DNA of 64,000 nt from an uncultured Clostridia bacterium (GCA_946481295.1 CAMLLW010000004.1:1-64000), one strand, 5' to 3'. Counted from the stretch's first letter, positions 35,723 to 46,217 are shown. Notes: a model not told the origin generated them from the letters alone. Program-made: numbers and translations.

Positions 35723-36391
35723 TTAAAAATAAAAAGTGAAAATATATATTAACATTAAAGTAAATCCAAAAATAAAACCTATAGCACAAAATAAAATTCC
35801 TTTTAATTTTTCATTTATAGAATATTCTAAAAAAAATGTCATATCTTCACTTATTGCATAAAGATTTAATCCACCTAAAACAGCAGTTAAAGCAAATAGA
35901 CAAAAATCATTTATAACAAAAATTCCTAAAATACTACCGATAATTAAAAAAATATTATTAAATATATTTTTATATAAATCATTATTATTTAAAATACTTT
36001 TTAAAATATTATATATAGTAAAAATTATTAGTAATTTAATTCCTAAATAAAATTCTATATCTAAAAAAACTTTTATTAATAATCCTTGTGAAAGTGCAAA
36101 TAAAATTTCTTTATATATAATATTTTTATTGTCATTAAAAGGATTATTACTTTTATTAATTAAAATATCTAAATATTCACAAAATAAAACACCTAATAAA
36201 ATAAATAAAACTATAATATATACATTATAATATATAAATATATTTGGAAAAATTTCAAATACTATTAAAAAGAATAAAATACTAGATACTATAATAATTA
36301 AGTACTTTGTAAGATTAACAAATTTATTTTTTAGAACTATACTAAAAATAATAGAAATAAAACTAAAAATAAATATAAGTATTAAATTCAT
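35723..36391 (-). CDS. Polytopic membrane protein of unknown function
   Basis: 222 residues from the ATG at 36391, preceded by GGAGGGGG; the in-frame start at 36415 is rejected for lack of a site. About seven hydrophobic segments fill nearly the whole chain, with a charged loop near 75-95 (DILINKSNNPFNDNKN). No transporter or enzyme motif is visible. It precedes the unknown gene at 34986 in the same direction. Confidence 0.7.
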   Translation of the reverse strand: MNLILIFIFSFISIIFSIVLKNKFVNLTKYLIIIVSSILFFLIVFEIFPNIFIYYNVYIIVLFILLGVLFCEYLDILINKSNNPFNDNKNIIYKEILFALSQGLLIKVFLDIEFYLGIKLLIIFTIYNILKSILNNNDLYKNIFNNIFLIIGSILGIFVINDFCLFALTAVLGGLNLYAISEDMTFFLEYSINEKLKGILFCAIGFIFGFTLMLIYIFTFYF

Positions 36392-36530
36392 AAATACCCC
36401 CTCCAAGTACTCCAATAATTAATTATATTAATTTAATATTTAATAAATTCCTATACTTGACAATAACTTTTTATTATAATAATGTTATTTAGTAAATTTT
36501 GACTTTAATGTAAAAGGAGGAATACTAAAA

Positions 36531-38588
36531 TTGAAAGTTCTAAAACTATTTAAAAAATACATACCGTGTATAATTTTAATTATTATATTTTTATTTGTTC
36601 AAGCAATGGGCGAACTTCGTTTACCTCAATATATGTCACAGATAGTTGATATAGGTATTAGCAAAAAAGGAATAGAAAATTCTATCCCATTAGTACTTAC
36701 AGAAGAAAATTTTAATAAAATATCTACTTATAATAAAAATAATAACTTGCTTAAAAATAATTATACGTTTATTAGTAAAAATAATAATGTAAAAATACAA
36801 AATTTAAAATTCATAGCAAATCAAAATTTATATATTCTTAATTCAAATACTAATGATACAAATTTAAACAAATTTTTTATAGAAACATTATCTAAAATAT
36901 ATGGAGAACAATATAATATTAATTTATCAAATCTTTCAAATAATGAAATTTCTAATTTATCAACAAATTTTATATTAAAAGAATATGAAACTATAGGTTT
37001 AGATATTTTACATATTCAAAATAATTTTATATTTAATGTAGGATATAAAATGATAATTACAACATTATTAGTTATATCTTTTGCTATAAGTGTAAGTTTT
37101 CTAGCTTCTAAAATATCTAATAAAATAGCAAAAACATTGAGAATAGATATATTTAAAAAAGTTATGTCATTTTCAAATTCTGAGTTAGATAAATTTTCTA
37201 CGGCATCTTTAATAACTAGAAGTACTAATGATATTTCTCAAATTCAAAATTTTACTTTTATTTCATTAAGAATGTTATTTTTTGCTCCTATTATGGGTAT
37301 TGGTGCTTTAATTAAAATTTTAAATTCTAATTCTAATTTAATTTGGATTATGATTTTAGCTATTTTATGCTTATTTATAATAATAATCTCATTATTTAGA
37401 TTAGTTATACCGAAATTTAAAGTTATACAAAAATTACAAGATAAATTAAATCTTGTATCTAGAGAATCTTTAACAGGTATATTAGTTATTAGAGCATTTT
37501 CTAAAGAAAATTCTGAAAAAGAACGTTTTGATAAAATTAATTCTGAAATTACAAAAACAAATATATTTGTATATAAAATTATGGGATTTATGATGCCTTG
37601 TCTAAATATAATACTTAATTTTTCAACTATTTTAATAATATGGTTTGGAGCAAAACAAGTAGAAATAAAAAATATGCAAGTTGGTGATGTAATGGCTTTT
37701 ATTCAATATTCAACAAATGTAATTATGTCATTTTTAAATATATCTATGATATCTACTAATTTGCCAAGAGCTATTATTTCTGCAAAACGTGTAGATGAAA
37801 TATTATCTACTGAATCATCTATTAAAGCCCAAAAAAATAATGAACCTTTTAAATCATCTAATGGAAGTATAGAATTTAATAATGTTTATTTTAAATATCC
37901 AAATGCTAAAGATTACTCTTTAAAAAATATATCTTTTAAAATTGATTCAGGTAAAACTACAGCTTTTATAGGAAGTACAGGAAGTGGTAAAACAAGTATA
38001 TTAAATCTTTTATTAAGATTTTATGATCCTACAAAAGGTAGTATAAAAGTTGATGATACTGATATAAAAAATGTTAATTTAAAAGAGTTAAGAAATAGAA
38101 TAGGATATGTTTCTCAAAAATCATTATTGTTTTCTGGAAGTATAGAATATAATTTAAAATTTAGTAATCCTAACTTATCAGATAAAGAACTTATAGAAGC
38201 ATGTGATATAGCTCAAGCAAATAATTTTATTTTAGAAAAAGAAGATAAATTTAAATCTAATATTTCTCAAGGTGGTTCAAATATATCAGGAGGTCAAAAA
38301 CAAAGATTATCTATAGCTAGAGCTCTTGTTAAAAAATGCAATATTTTTATTTTTGACGATAGTTTTTCAGCATTAGATTATAAAACAGATAAATCTTTAA
38401 GAGCTAAATTAAAAGAAAAAATGAAAGATAAAACATTTTTAATAGTATCTCAAAGAATTAGTACAATTAAAGATGCATCTAAAATTATTGTTCTAGATAA
38501 AAATGAAATTGTAGGAATTGGTACACATGATGAACTTTTAAAAAGTTGTTATACTTATAAACAAATTGTAGATTCTCAATCTTTTTAA
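36531..38588 (+). CDS. ABC exporter half-transporter A (degenerate Walker B Glu)
   Basis: 685-residue permease-ATPase fusion, first of a pair. TTG start with AAAGGAGG. After TM1 (LIIIFLFVQAMGELRLPQYM) comes an unusually long external segment of about 130 residues, rich in Asn/Lys/Ser, before TM2. Walker A GSTGSGKTS at 481-489, intact signature SGGQ near 586, but the catalytic Glu after Walker B is Asp (D609-D610 in IFDDSFSALD). Together with the partner's altered signature this marks a heterodimeric exporter with one degenerate ATP site, as in TM287/288 or BmrCD. Substrate unknown; drugs, lipids or peptides are possible. Confidence 0.92.
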   Translation: MKVLKLFKKYIPCIILIIIFLFVQAMGELRLPQYMSQIVDIGISKKGIENSIPLVLTEENFNKISTYNKNNNLLKNNYTFISKNNNVKIQNLKFIANQNLYILNSNTNDTNLNKFFIETLSKIYGEQYNINLSNLSNNEISNLSTNFILKEYETIGLDILHIQNNFIFNVGYKMIITTLLVISFAISVSFLASKISNKIAKTLRIDIFKKVMSFSNSELDKFSTASLITRSTNDISQIQNFTFISLRMLFFAPIMGIGALIKILNSNSNLIWIMILAILCLFIIIISLFRLVIPKFKVIQKLQDKLNLVSRESLTGILVIRAFSKENSEKERFDKINSEITKTNIFVYKIMGFMMPCLNIILNFSTILIIWFGAKQVEIKNMQVGDVMAFIQYSTNVIMSFLNISMISTNLPRAIISAKRVDEILSTESSIKAQKNNEPFKSSNGSIEFNNVYFKYPNAKDYSLKNISFKIDSGKTTAFIGSTGSGKTSILNLLLRFYDPTKGSIKVDDTDIKNVNLKELRNRIGYVSQKSLLFSGSIEYNLKFSNPNLSDKELIEACDIAQANNFILEKEDKFKSNISQGGSNISGGQKQRLSIARALVKKCNIFIFDDSFSALDYKTDKSLRAKLKEKMKDKTFLIVSQRISTIKDASKIIVLDKNEIVGIGTHDELLKSCYTYKQIVDSQSF

Positions 38589-38609
38589 TATAAGAAAGTA
38601 GGTAATAAG

Positions 38610-40436
38610 TTGAATAAAAATAGTAGATCTTACCATTCAAACAATAAATTTATGAAAACTAAACAAAAGCCTAAAAATTTTAAAAAAACTTTAAAAAAAT
38701 TTATTACATATTTAAAACCTTATAAATTTAGAATACTATTAGCAATTTTTTTTTCTATTCTAAGTTGTACTTTTACTGTTTTAGGTCCCAAATTATTAAG
38801 TCTTGCAACAACAGAAATTTTTGAAGGATATATAAGATTAAATAATAATACAGGTACTATTAATTTTAAATATATTTTTAATATAATATTAATTTTAATA
38901 TTTCTTTATATAATTAGTGCATGTTTTATATTATTTCAAAACTTTACTATGACTACTATATCACAAAAAATTTCATATTTATTTAGAAATGAAATATATG
39001 AAAAAATAAATAAACTACCTTTAGAATATTTTGATAATAAAACAACAGGCGAAACATTATCTAAAATTACTAATGTTGTTGATAACTTAACACAATCTTT
39101 ACATCAAGTATTATCTCAAAGTATAACATCTATAACAACTGTAATTTTAGTTATATTAATTATGCTTACCATATCTCCTATAATGACTCTAGTTGCTTTT
39201 TTTACAATACCTGCATCTTTAATTGTAACAGGCTTAATCGTTAAATTAACTCAAAAATACTATAAAAAACAAATAAAAAGTTTAAATACTGCTAATGGAC
39301 AAATAGAAGAAGCTTTTTCTGGTCAAAATATTATTAAAGCTTTTAATAATGAAGATGAATTTATTAATAAATTTAATGATATAAATAATGAACTATATAA
39401 TTCATCTTGGAAATCTCAATTTTTATCTAATCTAATATGGCCATTAACAATATTTATCGGTAATTTAGGCTATGTTTTAATATCTATTTTAGGTGGTATT
39501 TTAAGCGCAAAAAAACTTATTCAAGTTGGTGATATTTTAGCATTTATCCAATATATGAAATCTCTTAATCAACCACTAAATCAAATGTCTCAAGTTGCAA
39601 ATATAATTCAATCTACAATTGCCTCAGCTGAAAATATTTTTGAATTTTTAGAAGAAAAAGAAGAAGTATTTTCTAAAAATACAGATATTAATACAAAAAA
39701 TATATTAGGAAATGTAGAATTTAAAAATGTTAATTTTGGATATAATAAAGATAAATTAGTAATAAATAATTTTTCTATAAAAATAGATTCTGGCAAAAAA
39801 GTTGCTATAGTTGGTCCAACAGGTGCTGGAAAAACTACAATTATGAAAATTTTAATGCGCTTTTATGAATTAAATAGTGGAGAAATTTTAATAGATAATA
39901 TAAATATAAAACAGTTTTCAAAACATAAATTAAGAAAAATATTTGGTATAGTTCTTCAAGATACATGGCTATTTAATGGTACTATTAAAGAAAATATAAA
40001 ATTTGGTAATAGTTTTTCATCAGACGATGAAATTATAAAAGCTTCAAAAGCTGTTCATGCACATGATTTTATTATTAATTTACCAGATGGATATAATACA
40101 ATTTTAAATGAAGACTCAAATAATATTTCACAAGGTCAAAAACAACTTATAACTATTGCAAGAGCTTTTTTATCAAATCCTAAAATATTAATTTTAGATG
40201 AAGCAACAAGTTCTATAGACACAAGAACAGAAATATTAATACAAAAAGCATTGAAGGAACTAACAAATAATAGAACAAGTTTTATTATAGCTCATAGACT
40301 TTCCACAATAAAAGATGCAGATATTATTTTAGTTATAAATAATGGTGATATTATAGAACAGGGAAATCATACTGATTTACTAAAAAAGAAAGGATTTTAT
40401 TATGATCTATATAATAGTCAATTTGAAATAAATTAA
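38610..40436 (+). CDS. ABC exporter half-transporter B (degenerate signature)
   Basis: 608-residue partner of the preceding gene (21 bases between). TTG start at 38610. Six membrane helices, then an ATPase domain with Walker A GPTGAGKTT from residue 402, the canonical catalytic pair D530-E531 (ILDEATSS), but the signature loop reads S507-Q-G-Q instead of SGGQ. So the active ATP site uses this Walker A/B with the SGGQ of protein A, and the other site is degenerate. N-terminal basic extension (NNKFMKTKQKPKNFKK). Confidence 0.93.
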   Translation: MNKNSRSYHSNNKFMKTKQKPKNFKKTLKKFITYLKPYKFRILLAIFFSILSCTFTVLGPKLLSLATTEIFEGYIRLNNNTGTINFKYIFNIILILIFLYIISACFILFQNFTMTTISQKISYLFRNEIYEKINKLPLEYFDNKTTGETLSKITNVVDNLTQSLHQVLSQSITSITTVILVILIMLTISPIMTLVAFFTIPASLIVTGLIVKLTQKYYKKQIKSLNTANGQIEEAFSGQNIIKAFNNEDEFINKFNDINNELYNSSWKSQFLSNLIWPLTIFIGNLGYVLISILGGILSAKKLIQVGDILAFIQYMKSLNQPLNQMSQVANIIQSTIASAENIFEFLEEKEEVFSKNTDINTKNILGNVEFKNVNFGYNKDKLVINNFSIKIDSGKKVAIVGPTGAGKTTIMKILMRFYELNSGEILIDNINIKQFSKHKLRKIFGIVLQDTWLFNGTIKENIKFGNSFSSDDEIIKASKAVHAHDFIINLPDGYNTILNEDSNNISQGQKQLITIARAFLSNPKILILDEATSSIDTRTEILIQKALKELTNNRTSFIIAHRLSTIKDADIILVINNGDIIEQGNHTDLLKKKGFYYDLYNSQFEIN

Positions 40437-40447
40437 AATAAATCTTT

Positions 40448-40475
40448 TTGTTACAATATAAAATTATGATATACT
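40448..40475 (+). promoter_or_regulatory. Promoter of hflX
   Basis: TTGTTA at 40448-40453, a 16-base spacer and TATACT at 40470-40475. Confidence 0.55.
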
Positions 40476-40508
40476 AATAAAATATCATTTTATTTAGGAG
40501 GTCTATAA

Positions 40509-41774
40509 GTGACATTAACTTATAAAACAGAAGATAAAATTGAAAAAGTAATTTTAATAGCTATAGATTTTGATGATTCTAAATCTGATATAAATATGAA
40601 CTTAGAAGAATTAGCAGAACTTGCTAAAACATCAGGTGCAGAAGTTGTAGGTATTTTAACTCAAAAAAGAAATTCAGTAAATAATGCCCACTACTTTGGA
40701 AAAGGTAAAATTGAAGAACTTAAAAATTTAATTTTAGAGCTTAATGCAACTAGTGTAATATGCGATGATGAACTTACAAGTACACAACTTAAAAATTTAA
40801 GTGATATGTTAGATATAAAAATTATAGATAGAACACTTTTAATTTTAGATATATTTGCTAAACATGCAAATTCTTCAGAGGGAAAAGTTCAAGTAGAACT
40901 TGCACAACTTAAGTATAGATTATCTCATTTATCTGGAATAGGTTCTAGTATGTCTAGACTTGGAGGAGGCATAGGTAGTAAAGGGCCTGGAGAGAAGAAA
41001 TTAGAATTAGATAGAAGACATATAAAAGATAGAATTTCAGAACTTAATAAAGAACTACAGGAAATAGAAACACATAGAAATTTATTAAGAGAAAAAAGAA
41101 CTAAAAATTCTATACCTATAGTTTCTTTAATTGGATATACAAATTCTGGAAAATCTACTATTATGAATTACTTTACAGAAGCAAATGTATTATCTCAAGA
41201 TAAATTATTTGCTACATTAGATACAACTATAAGAAAATTAAAACTCCCAATAGGAGAAGAAATTTTAATGACAGACACAGTAGGATTTATACAAAAACTA
41301 CCTCATACATTAATAAAATCATTTAAATCTACACTAGATGAGTTGAAAAATGCTGATATACTTATACATGTAGTAGATTCATCTAATCCATATAAGGATA
41401 AACATATAGAAGTTGTATATAGCTTACTAAATGAATTAAATTGTATAAATAAACCTATAATAACTGTTTTTAATAAAATTGATAAATGCATTGAAGAATT
41501 TTCATGTAATGATGAAAAAGCTACAAAAATAATAAAAATATCTGCAAAAATGGGTACAAATTGTAATCTTCTATTAGAATCCTTAGAAGAAATTTTACAA
41601 TCTTTTAAAAAACCATTAAAAATATTAATACCATTTTCAGATGGATTAATTCTAAATTATATATATAATTCTACTCAAATAATTTTAAAGGAATATAGAG
41701 AAGAAGGAGTTTATATTGAATGCTTTGTAGATAACGAAGCTTATAATAAATTAAAATTATATTCTATAGATTAA
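40509..41774 (+). CDS. hflX: GTPase HflX
   Basis: Ribosome-associated GTPase that splits stalled or heat-damaged 70S ribosomes. 421 residues, GTG start with TAGGAGG. N-terminal HflX domain with AHYFGKGKIEELK and a glycine-rich linker GIGSSMSRLGGGIGSKGPGE; GTPase G1 GYTNSGKST at 209-217, DTVGFIQKLP (G3) and FNKIDK (G4). Separate promoter and terminator. Confidence 0.95.
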   Translation: MTLTYKTEDKIEKVILIAIDFDDSKSDINMNLEELAELAKTSGAEVVGILTQKRNSVNNAHYFGKGKIEELKNLILELNATSVICDDELTSTQLKNLSDMLDIKIIDRTLLILDIFAKHANSSEGKVQVELAQLKYRLSHLSGIGSSMSRLGGGIGSKGPGEKKLELDRRHIKDRISELNKELQEIETHRNLLREKRTKNSIPIVSLIGYTNSGKSTIMNYFTEANVLSQDKLFATLDTTIRKLKLPIGEEILMTDTVGFIQKLPHTLIKSFKSTLDELKNADILIHVVDSSNPYKDKHIEVVYSLLNELNCINKPIITVFNKIDKCIEEFSCNDEKATKIIKISAKMGTNCNLLLESLEEILQSFKKPLKILIPFSDGLILNYIYNSTQIILKEYREEGVYIECFVDNEAYNKLKLYSID

Positions 41775-41780
41775 CAAAAT

Positions 41781-41811
41781 AAAAAATAACTAGTAACTAG
41801 TTATTTTTTTC
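41781..41811. terminator. Bidirectional terminator, hflX / chemoreceptor
   Basis: Perfect 14-base arms AAAAAATAACTAGT (41781-41794) and its complement (41796-41809). The inner bases form the loop. Confidence 0.85.
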
Positions 41812-44076
41812 TATTTTAAAATTTCCAATTAAATTTTTTAAAGTTTCTGTTTGAGATAGTAATTCTTGTGTTGCAGAGGCAGTTTCTTCTGAAACAGCAG
41901 TATTACCTTGAGCTACACTAGCAATTTGAAGTATTCCTGTATTAATTTGTTCTAGTGATTTATATTGTTCATCAAATGCATTTGCAACTTCTACTATTAA
42001 ATCTGTAATATTATTAATATTTTGTACTATATCATCTAATGTTTCAGATGTTTTATTTGCCATTTTAGAACCTACTAATGCTTTTTCCATAGATGTTTCT
42101 ATAAGTTCACTTGTTTCTGATGCTGCTGCTTTACTTCTTTGTGCTAATGCTCTAACTTCTTCTGCAACTACTGCAAAACCTTTTCCATGTTCACCTGCTC
42201 TTGCAGCTTCTACTGCAGCATTAAGAGCTAATAAATTTGTTTGAAATGCTATATCATCTATTACTTTTATTATTTTTGAGATGCTTTCTGATGCTTTATT
42301 AATTTCTCCAATAGAAGATAACATTTTTTTCATGTCGTCACTACCTTTTGATGCTCTTTCTTTAGATTCTAATGCTAATTTTCTTGTTTTGTTTGCATTA
42401 GCAGTATTTATTTTAGTTTGCTCAAAGATAGTATCTATTGAAACATTAAGTTTTTCTACGGCTGTAGCTTGTTCTGTTGCTCCTTGTGCCATTTCCATAT
42501 TAGAATCTGATATCTGTGAAACATTTGATGCTACTTGTATACTAGAGATATTTATCATTTTTGTAAGCTCACCTAAATTAGATGTAATTTGATTGATAGA
42601 CTCTTTTATACTTGTAAATTCTCCTAAATATTCTGAGTCTATTGATATAGTTAAATTTTTATTTGCTATTTCTTGTAATGCTGTAGAAATATCTACTATA
42701 TAATTTTGTATTGTTACGACTGAAAAATTTGCTGCTTCTTTTATAGTTTCAAAATTACCTTTATATTCTCCTACTATAAATGTATTAAAATCACCTCTAG
42801 ACATATCAGAAAATACATTTGCTATTTCTTCTAAAGGTTTTTGATATTCTAACACAAACTTATTTAAATTATTAGCTAAATCTTGCCATTTACCTCTATA
42901 CTCTTTGGAATTTATTCTTGTACTTAAATTACCTTCCGAAGCAGATAATGCTAAAGAATTTATATCTGTATTAATTTTTTCTAGATTTTTTTGTAAATTT
43001 TCTGTTGTTTCATTTAGTATTGCTTTTTTACCCGGCATTTTTTTAAGATTTGCGTCAAAATTACCGTTTACATATTCACCAATAACTCCTAATATGTCAT
43101 TCTGATCTTTATTCATACCATCTATAACTTTATTAATTCCTCTAACAACATCTTTATAATCACCTATAAACATGTTTTCATCAATTCTGTAATCTATATT
43201 TCCATTTTTCTCTAACTCTACAGATAATTTATTTATTTCAGATATTAAACTTTTAAAAACTTCTACCATTTTACCTATTGAATTAAATAGTTGGCCAAAT
43301 TCATCTTTCTTATTACTAAATATATTTGTATTTAAATCTCCATTAGAAATTTTATTTGATGAAGATATTATTGAATTTAGACTTTTTTTCATAGATAAAA
43401 CTATATAAAAGGCAGAAATAATAAGTATAACTGAAATAATAATAGTTACAATAACATCATTTATATAACTAGATTTTGTTTTATCTTCATTGTAAGTTAA
43501 TTCATCATTACACATATCTAATGATTCATCATAAAAGTTCATATATAATTTTTCAAGTGTAGAAGCTTCATTTGCTACTAGATCATATGCTTTAGAAATA
43601 TCATTTTTATCGCCATTAAGCATTTTTTCAAAGAAATTTAAAGCATATGTATAATAATTTTCAAGTGATTTTTCTAATTCATCAGAAGTGTTTTTTAACC
43701 CACTATTGTTAATATCATATTTAGTATTATACTCAATAGGGTCATTCTTTATTAATTCTTTAATTTCATTCATAATTTGATTTGCTAAACTAAATTTTTC
43801 TTCAAAAATTTTAACTTGTTCATTAATATAATTGGGATCATCTGGCATTTTATTTATTAACCGAACAGAAATAATTCTTGCATCTTTAATTTTAGCATTT
43901 AATTCAGATATCATTCTTAATCTTTTTAAAGGGTAATCTATTACATTAATATAGTCATCACTAATAATTTTTGTAGTTTTTCCTGAGTAAAGACCTAAAC
44001 CTATTAATAGCACTATTGTTATAACATAGCTAATAATTAACTTTGTTGAAACTTTAATATTTTTTATTTTAATCAT
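41797..44076 (-). CDS. Methyl-accepting chemotaxis protein with several HAMP-like units
   Basis: 759 residues. TM1 at about 10-30, an extracellular four-helix-bundle sensor (about 31-205; short, MCP_4HB type), TM2 at about 206-226, then a HAMP domain ([20 protein letters not shown]). At least four further units repeat the HAMP pattern before the signalling domain: [55 protein letters not shown] and [16 protein letters not shown]. The signalling hairpin tip ([15 protein letters not shown]) is intact. Ligand unknown. The ATG is 14 bases after GGAGGT, longer than usual. Confidence 0.93.
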   Translation of the reverse strand: MIKIKNIKVSTKLIISYVITIVLLIGLGLYSGKTTKIISDDYINVIDYPLKRLRMISELNAKIKDARIISVRLINKMPDDPNYINEQVKIFEEKFSLANQIMNEIKELIKNDPIEYNTKYDINNSGLKNTSDELEKSLENYYTYALNFFEKMLNGDKNDISKAYDLVANEASTLEKLYMNFYDESLDMCNDELTYNEDKTKSSYINDVIVTIIISVILIISAFYIVLSMKKSLNSIISSSNKISNGDLNTNIFSNKKDEFGQLFNSIGKMVEVFKSLISEINKLSVELEKNGNIDYRIDENMFIGDYKDVVRGINKVIDGMNKDQNDILGVIGEYVNGNFDANLKKMPGKKAILNETTENLQKNLEKINTDINSLALSASEGNLSTRINSKEYRGKWQDLANNLNKFVLEYQKPLEEIANVFSDMSRGDFNTFIVGEYKGNFETIKEAANFSVVTIQNYIVDISTALQEIANKNLTISIDSEYLGEFTSIKESINQITSNLGELTKMINISSIQVASNVSQISDSNMEMAQGATEQATAVEKLNVSIDTIFEQTKINTANANKTRKLALESKERASKGSDDMKKMLSSIGEINKASESISKIIKVIDDIAFQTNLLALNAAVEAARAGEHGKGFAVVAEEVRALAQRSKAAASETSELIETSMEKALVGSKMANKTSETLDDIVQNINNITDLIVEVANAFDEQYKSLEQINTGILQIASVAQGNTAVSEETASATQELLSQTETLKNLIGNFKIEKNN

Positions 44077-44196
44077 AAAGTCAAAGGTGTACCTCCTTAT
44101 TGTTTTATTTGTATTTCCCCTTAACTATTATTTCGGAGCTTTTAGTAATTATATTAATTTCAATTTATGGTATTTTTTTGCACTTATCTGAAAATT

Positions 44197-44214
44197 ATTG
44201 TACCTTTGTACAAT
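44197..44214. promoter_or_regulatory. Inverted repeat ATTGTAC-N4-GTACAAT
   Basis: Perfect 7-base arms (44197-44203, 44208-44214) with a 4-base spacer, about 120 bases upstream of the chemoreceptor start. Shape suits a dimeric repressor or activator site; no matching second copy was noticed in the window. Confidence 0.4.
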
Positions 44215-44375
44215 TAAAATAAAAAATTTGTTTATATTATTTTAATTATATATAGAGTATTTCTACTTTTTTTGCCATTATATCTAATATATAGTGTAAT
44301 TAAAAGAATATTATTGTTTATTTTTTTATCTTATATAATTGTAATTATATTTAATAATATATGTATTTACTAACT

Positions 44376-44411
44376 AAAAAAGGATATATTTTAAAAATAT
44401 ATCCTTTTTTT
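44376..44411. terminator. Terminator of the LCP gene
   Basis: 17-base arms (44376-44392 and 44394-44410) AAAAAAGGATATATTTT and complement, U-run in both directions. Confidence 0.85.
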
Positions 44412-44433
44412 ATTATTACTATATATTAAAATT

Positions 44434-45441
44434 TTATCCTTTAAAAATATTATTTACAAGATCTCTTGCCTCATTTTGATTAATCTTTACATATGAAACA
44501 CCATTAATATATTCTGGTGTACAAGGCATAGTATATACATTTAAATTATCCATACTTACTTTATTTACAAATGAAATATATTTAGACATATCAGTTAAAT
44601 CAAAATCTGTATCAACATAATCTAAAAAAATGCTAATAAAATGTGGAATATTTTTTATAAATTCATCTGAATTTATTGTCTTTTCTATAACTGTTTTTAT
44701 AAATTGTTGTTGTACTTCTATTCTTTTTAAATCTCCTTCTCTATAACCTCTAAATCTTATTAATTGTTCAGCTTTCTTTCCATCTAACATTTGTAATCCT
44801 GGATATAAATTAATTCTTGGTAAATCATGCTTCATTCTAACTGGAACATTAAATTCTACGCCACCTATTGTATCTACTAATTTTACAAAAGCATCTAAAT
44901 TTATTTTTACATAATAATCTATTTTTAAATTTAAAAGATCTTCTATTTGTGACTCTAAATAATTTATTCCTAAATCTTTTCCAGCATAACTATTTATCTC
45001 ATTAATTTTCATATTTCCACTTTTAGGTATATTTTTCCTTCCAATGCTTCTAACTTTTTCAACTTTATCTTTAGGTAAAGTAATATATGTATCTCTAGGT
45101 ATAGACATTATATTTACTTCTCCTGTTTCAGAATTAAAATTTGCCAACATAATTGTATCTGTACGAGTATTATCTTCATCTACACCAAGTAATAATACAG
45201 TTGTTCTTTTAGGTACTTTAGTAATCATTTTAACAATTTTATTAGGTTTATTTAACTTAGTATTATCTACTATATTAAACTTATTATTAAGTACTTTTAC
45301 TACTGCTATAGCAACTACAAAACACATAAAAAAGATTAATATAGTTAAAAATATAGTGAAAAAAAATCTCTTCAGCAGACTATTTTTTTTATTCTGATTT
45401 TTTCCTTTATTGTTTTTATCCTTTTTGCTAGATTTTTTCAT
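44434..45441 (-). CDS. LytR-CpsA-Psr family cell-wall glycopolymer ligase
   Basis: 335 residues. Basic cytoplasmic N-terminus (about 1-25), one membrane helix (about 26-48), then the extracellular LCP domain: LLLGVDEDNTRTDTIMLANF, MSIPRDTY, KINEINSYAGKD, IGGVEFNVP and QLIRFRGYREGDLKRI with the Arg/Asp residues that bind the polyprenyl pyrophosphate. The family attaches teichoic acids or other anionic polymers to peptidoglycan. ATG with GAGGTGA. Single gene. Confidence 0.93.
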   Translation of the reverse strand: MKKSSKKDKNNKGKNQNKKNSLLKRFFFTIFLTILIFFMCFVVAIAVVKVLNNKFNIVDNTKLNKPNKIVKMITKVPKRTTVLLLGVDEDNTRTDTIMLANFNSETGEVNIMSIPRDTYITLPKDKVEKVRSIGRKNIPKSGNMKINEINSYAGKDLGINYLESQIEDLLNLKIDYYVKINLDAFVKLVDTIGGVEFNVPVRMKHDLPRINLYPGLQMLDGKKAEQLIRFRGYREGDLKRIEVQQQFIKTVIEKTINSDEFIKNIPHFISIFLDYVDTDFDLTDMSKYISFVNKVSMDNLNVYTMPCTPEYINGVSYVKINQNEARDLVNNIFKG

Positions 45442-45784
45442 ATACTGTCACCTCAAATTTTAGTATAACTAATCTAACTATTTTTGTACATAGGAATAAG
45501 ACTATATTATGATAAGTTAATTTTATTTTGTCGATAATTATATTGAATTATTATATAATTTAATGTAATATAATATTATACAATTAAATTAATATTTTTA
45601 CTTAAAGCAACAAAATGAATATAAATTTAATATTTATATTCATTTTTCTTAAATATTTTTAATATTTTCTTAAAAATCAAAAACTATTTAACTTATCAAT
45701 ATTATTTTTATTATAAAATAAAAAGAAAACCAATATACATTTAGGTACATTGGTTTTATGTAATAATCTTTATAATGACTAGAA
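45442..45784. other. Intergenic region between LCP and lipoprotein genes
   Basis: About 343 A/T-rich bases. Contains a hairpin near 45615-45642 (TGAATATAAA...TTTATATTCA) flanked by T-runs and the lipoprotein terminator at 45726-45757. No ORF with a ribosome site. Confidence 0.45.
45726..45757. terminator. Terminator of the lipoprotein gene
   Basis: Arms AAAACCAATATAC (45726-45738) and GTACATTGGTTTT (45745-45757) with one mismatch. Confidence 0.8.
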
Positions 45785-46021
45785 TTAATTTTGAGAATTA
45801 TTAGCATCCTCGCTATTACCTTGATTATCTCCAGAGTTTTCATTAGTATTATTATCAGTATTTGCTGATGATTCTGTTGCTGGAGCGTCTGATGATGTAG
45901 CTTCTGTTGCTGGAGTTTCTGATGATGCTGGTGTAGCTGGAGTTTCTTCAGCTTTATTACCACAACCTACTGCTCCTAAACTTAAAGCACATACCATCAA
46001 TGTTAAAATTCTTTTTTTCAT
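45785..46021 (-). CDS. Small Thr/Ser/Ala-rich lipoprotein
   Basis: 78 residues. Signal peptide and lipobox (MVCALSLGAVGC) with the lipidated Cys at about position 20. The mature chain is nearly all Glu, Thr, Pro, Ala, Ser and Asn, with repeated SSETPATEATSSDAPATE-like units, then an Asn/Asp-rich tail: a disordered surface stalk. ATG with GGGGAGG. Function unknown. An overlapping minus-strand frame (45688-45963) with Gln/His-rich composition is its shadow. Confidence 0.85.
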   Translation of the reverse strand: MKKRILTLMVCALSLGAVGCGNKAEETPATPASSETPATEATSSDAPATESSANTDNNTNENSGDNQGNSEDANNSQN

Positions 46022-46217
46022 TATATTGATCCTCCCCTTAAAAAGATATATAATAATTATACTTAAATTATATATTAACTAATTATAAAATATATTAATA
46101 AAATTTGCAAACAAAATTTTTATTTTTGTATATTAAATTACAAAAGTATGTTATTCTTATATAAAAATTATTTTAAAACTACCTAAAATTGCAATTAAAA
46201 AGGAGGCATATTTCAAA

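Larger units (their letters stand above)
44077..44433. other. Intergenic region upstream of the chemoreceptor
   Basis: About 357 bases. Contains the inverted repeat at 44197-44214 and the terminator of the LCP gene at 44376-44411. No convincing sigma-28 (motility) promoter was found. No ORF. Confidence 0.5.

Noticed and set aside
44077-44160. Sigma-28 promoter (TAAA-N15-GCCGATAA) upstream of the chemoreceptor
   Set aside because: A CTCCGAAA-like element exists, but no TAAA stands at the right distance.
45688-45963. 91-codon Gln/His-rich frame overlapping the lipoprotein gene
   Set aside because: A shifted-frame shadow of the repetitive lipoprotein; no ribosome site of its own.
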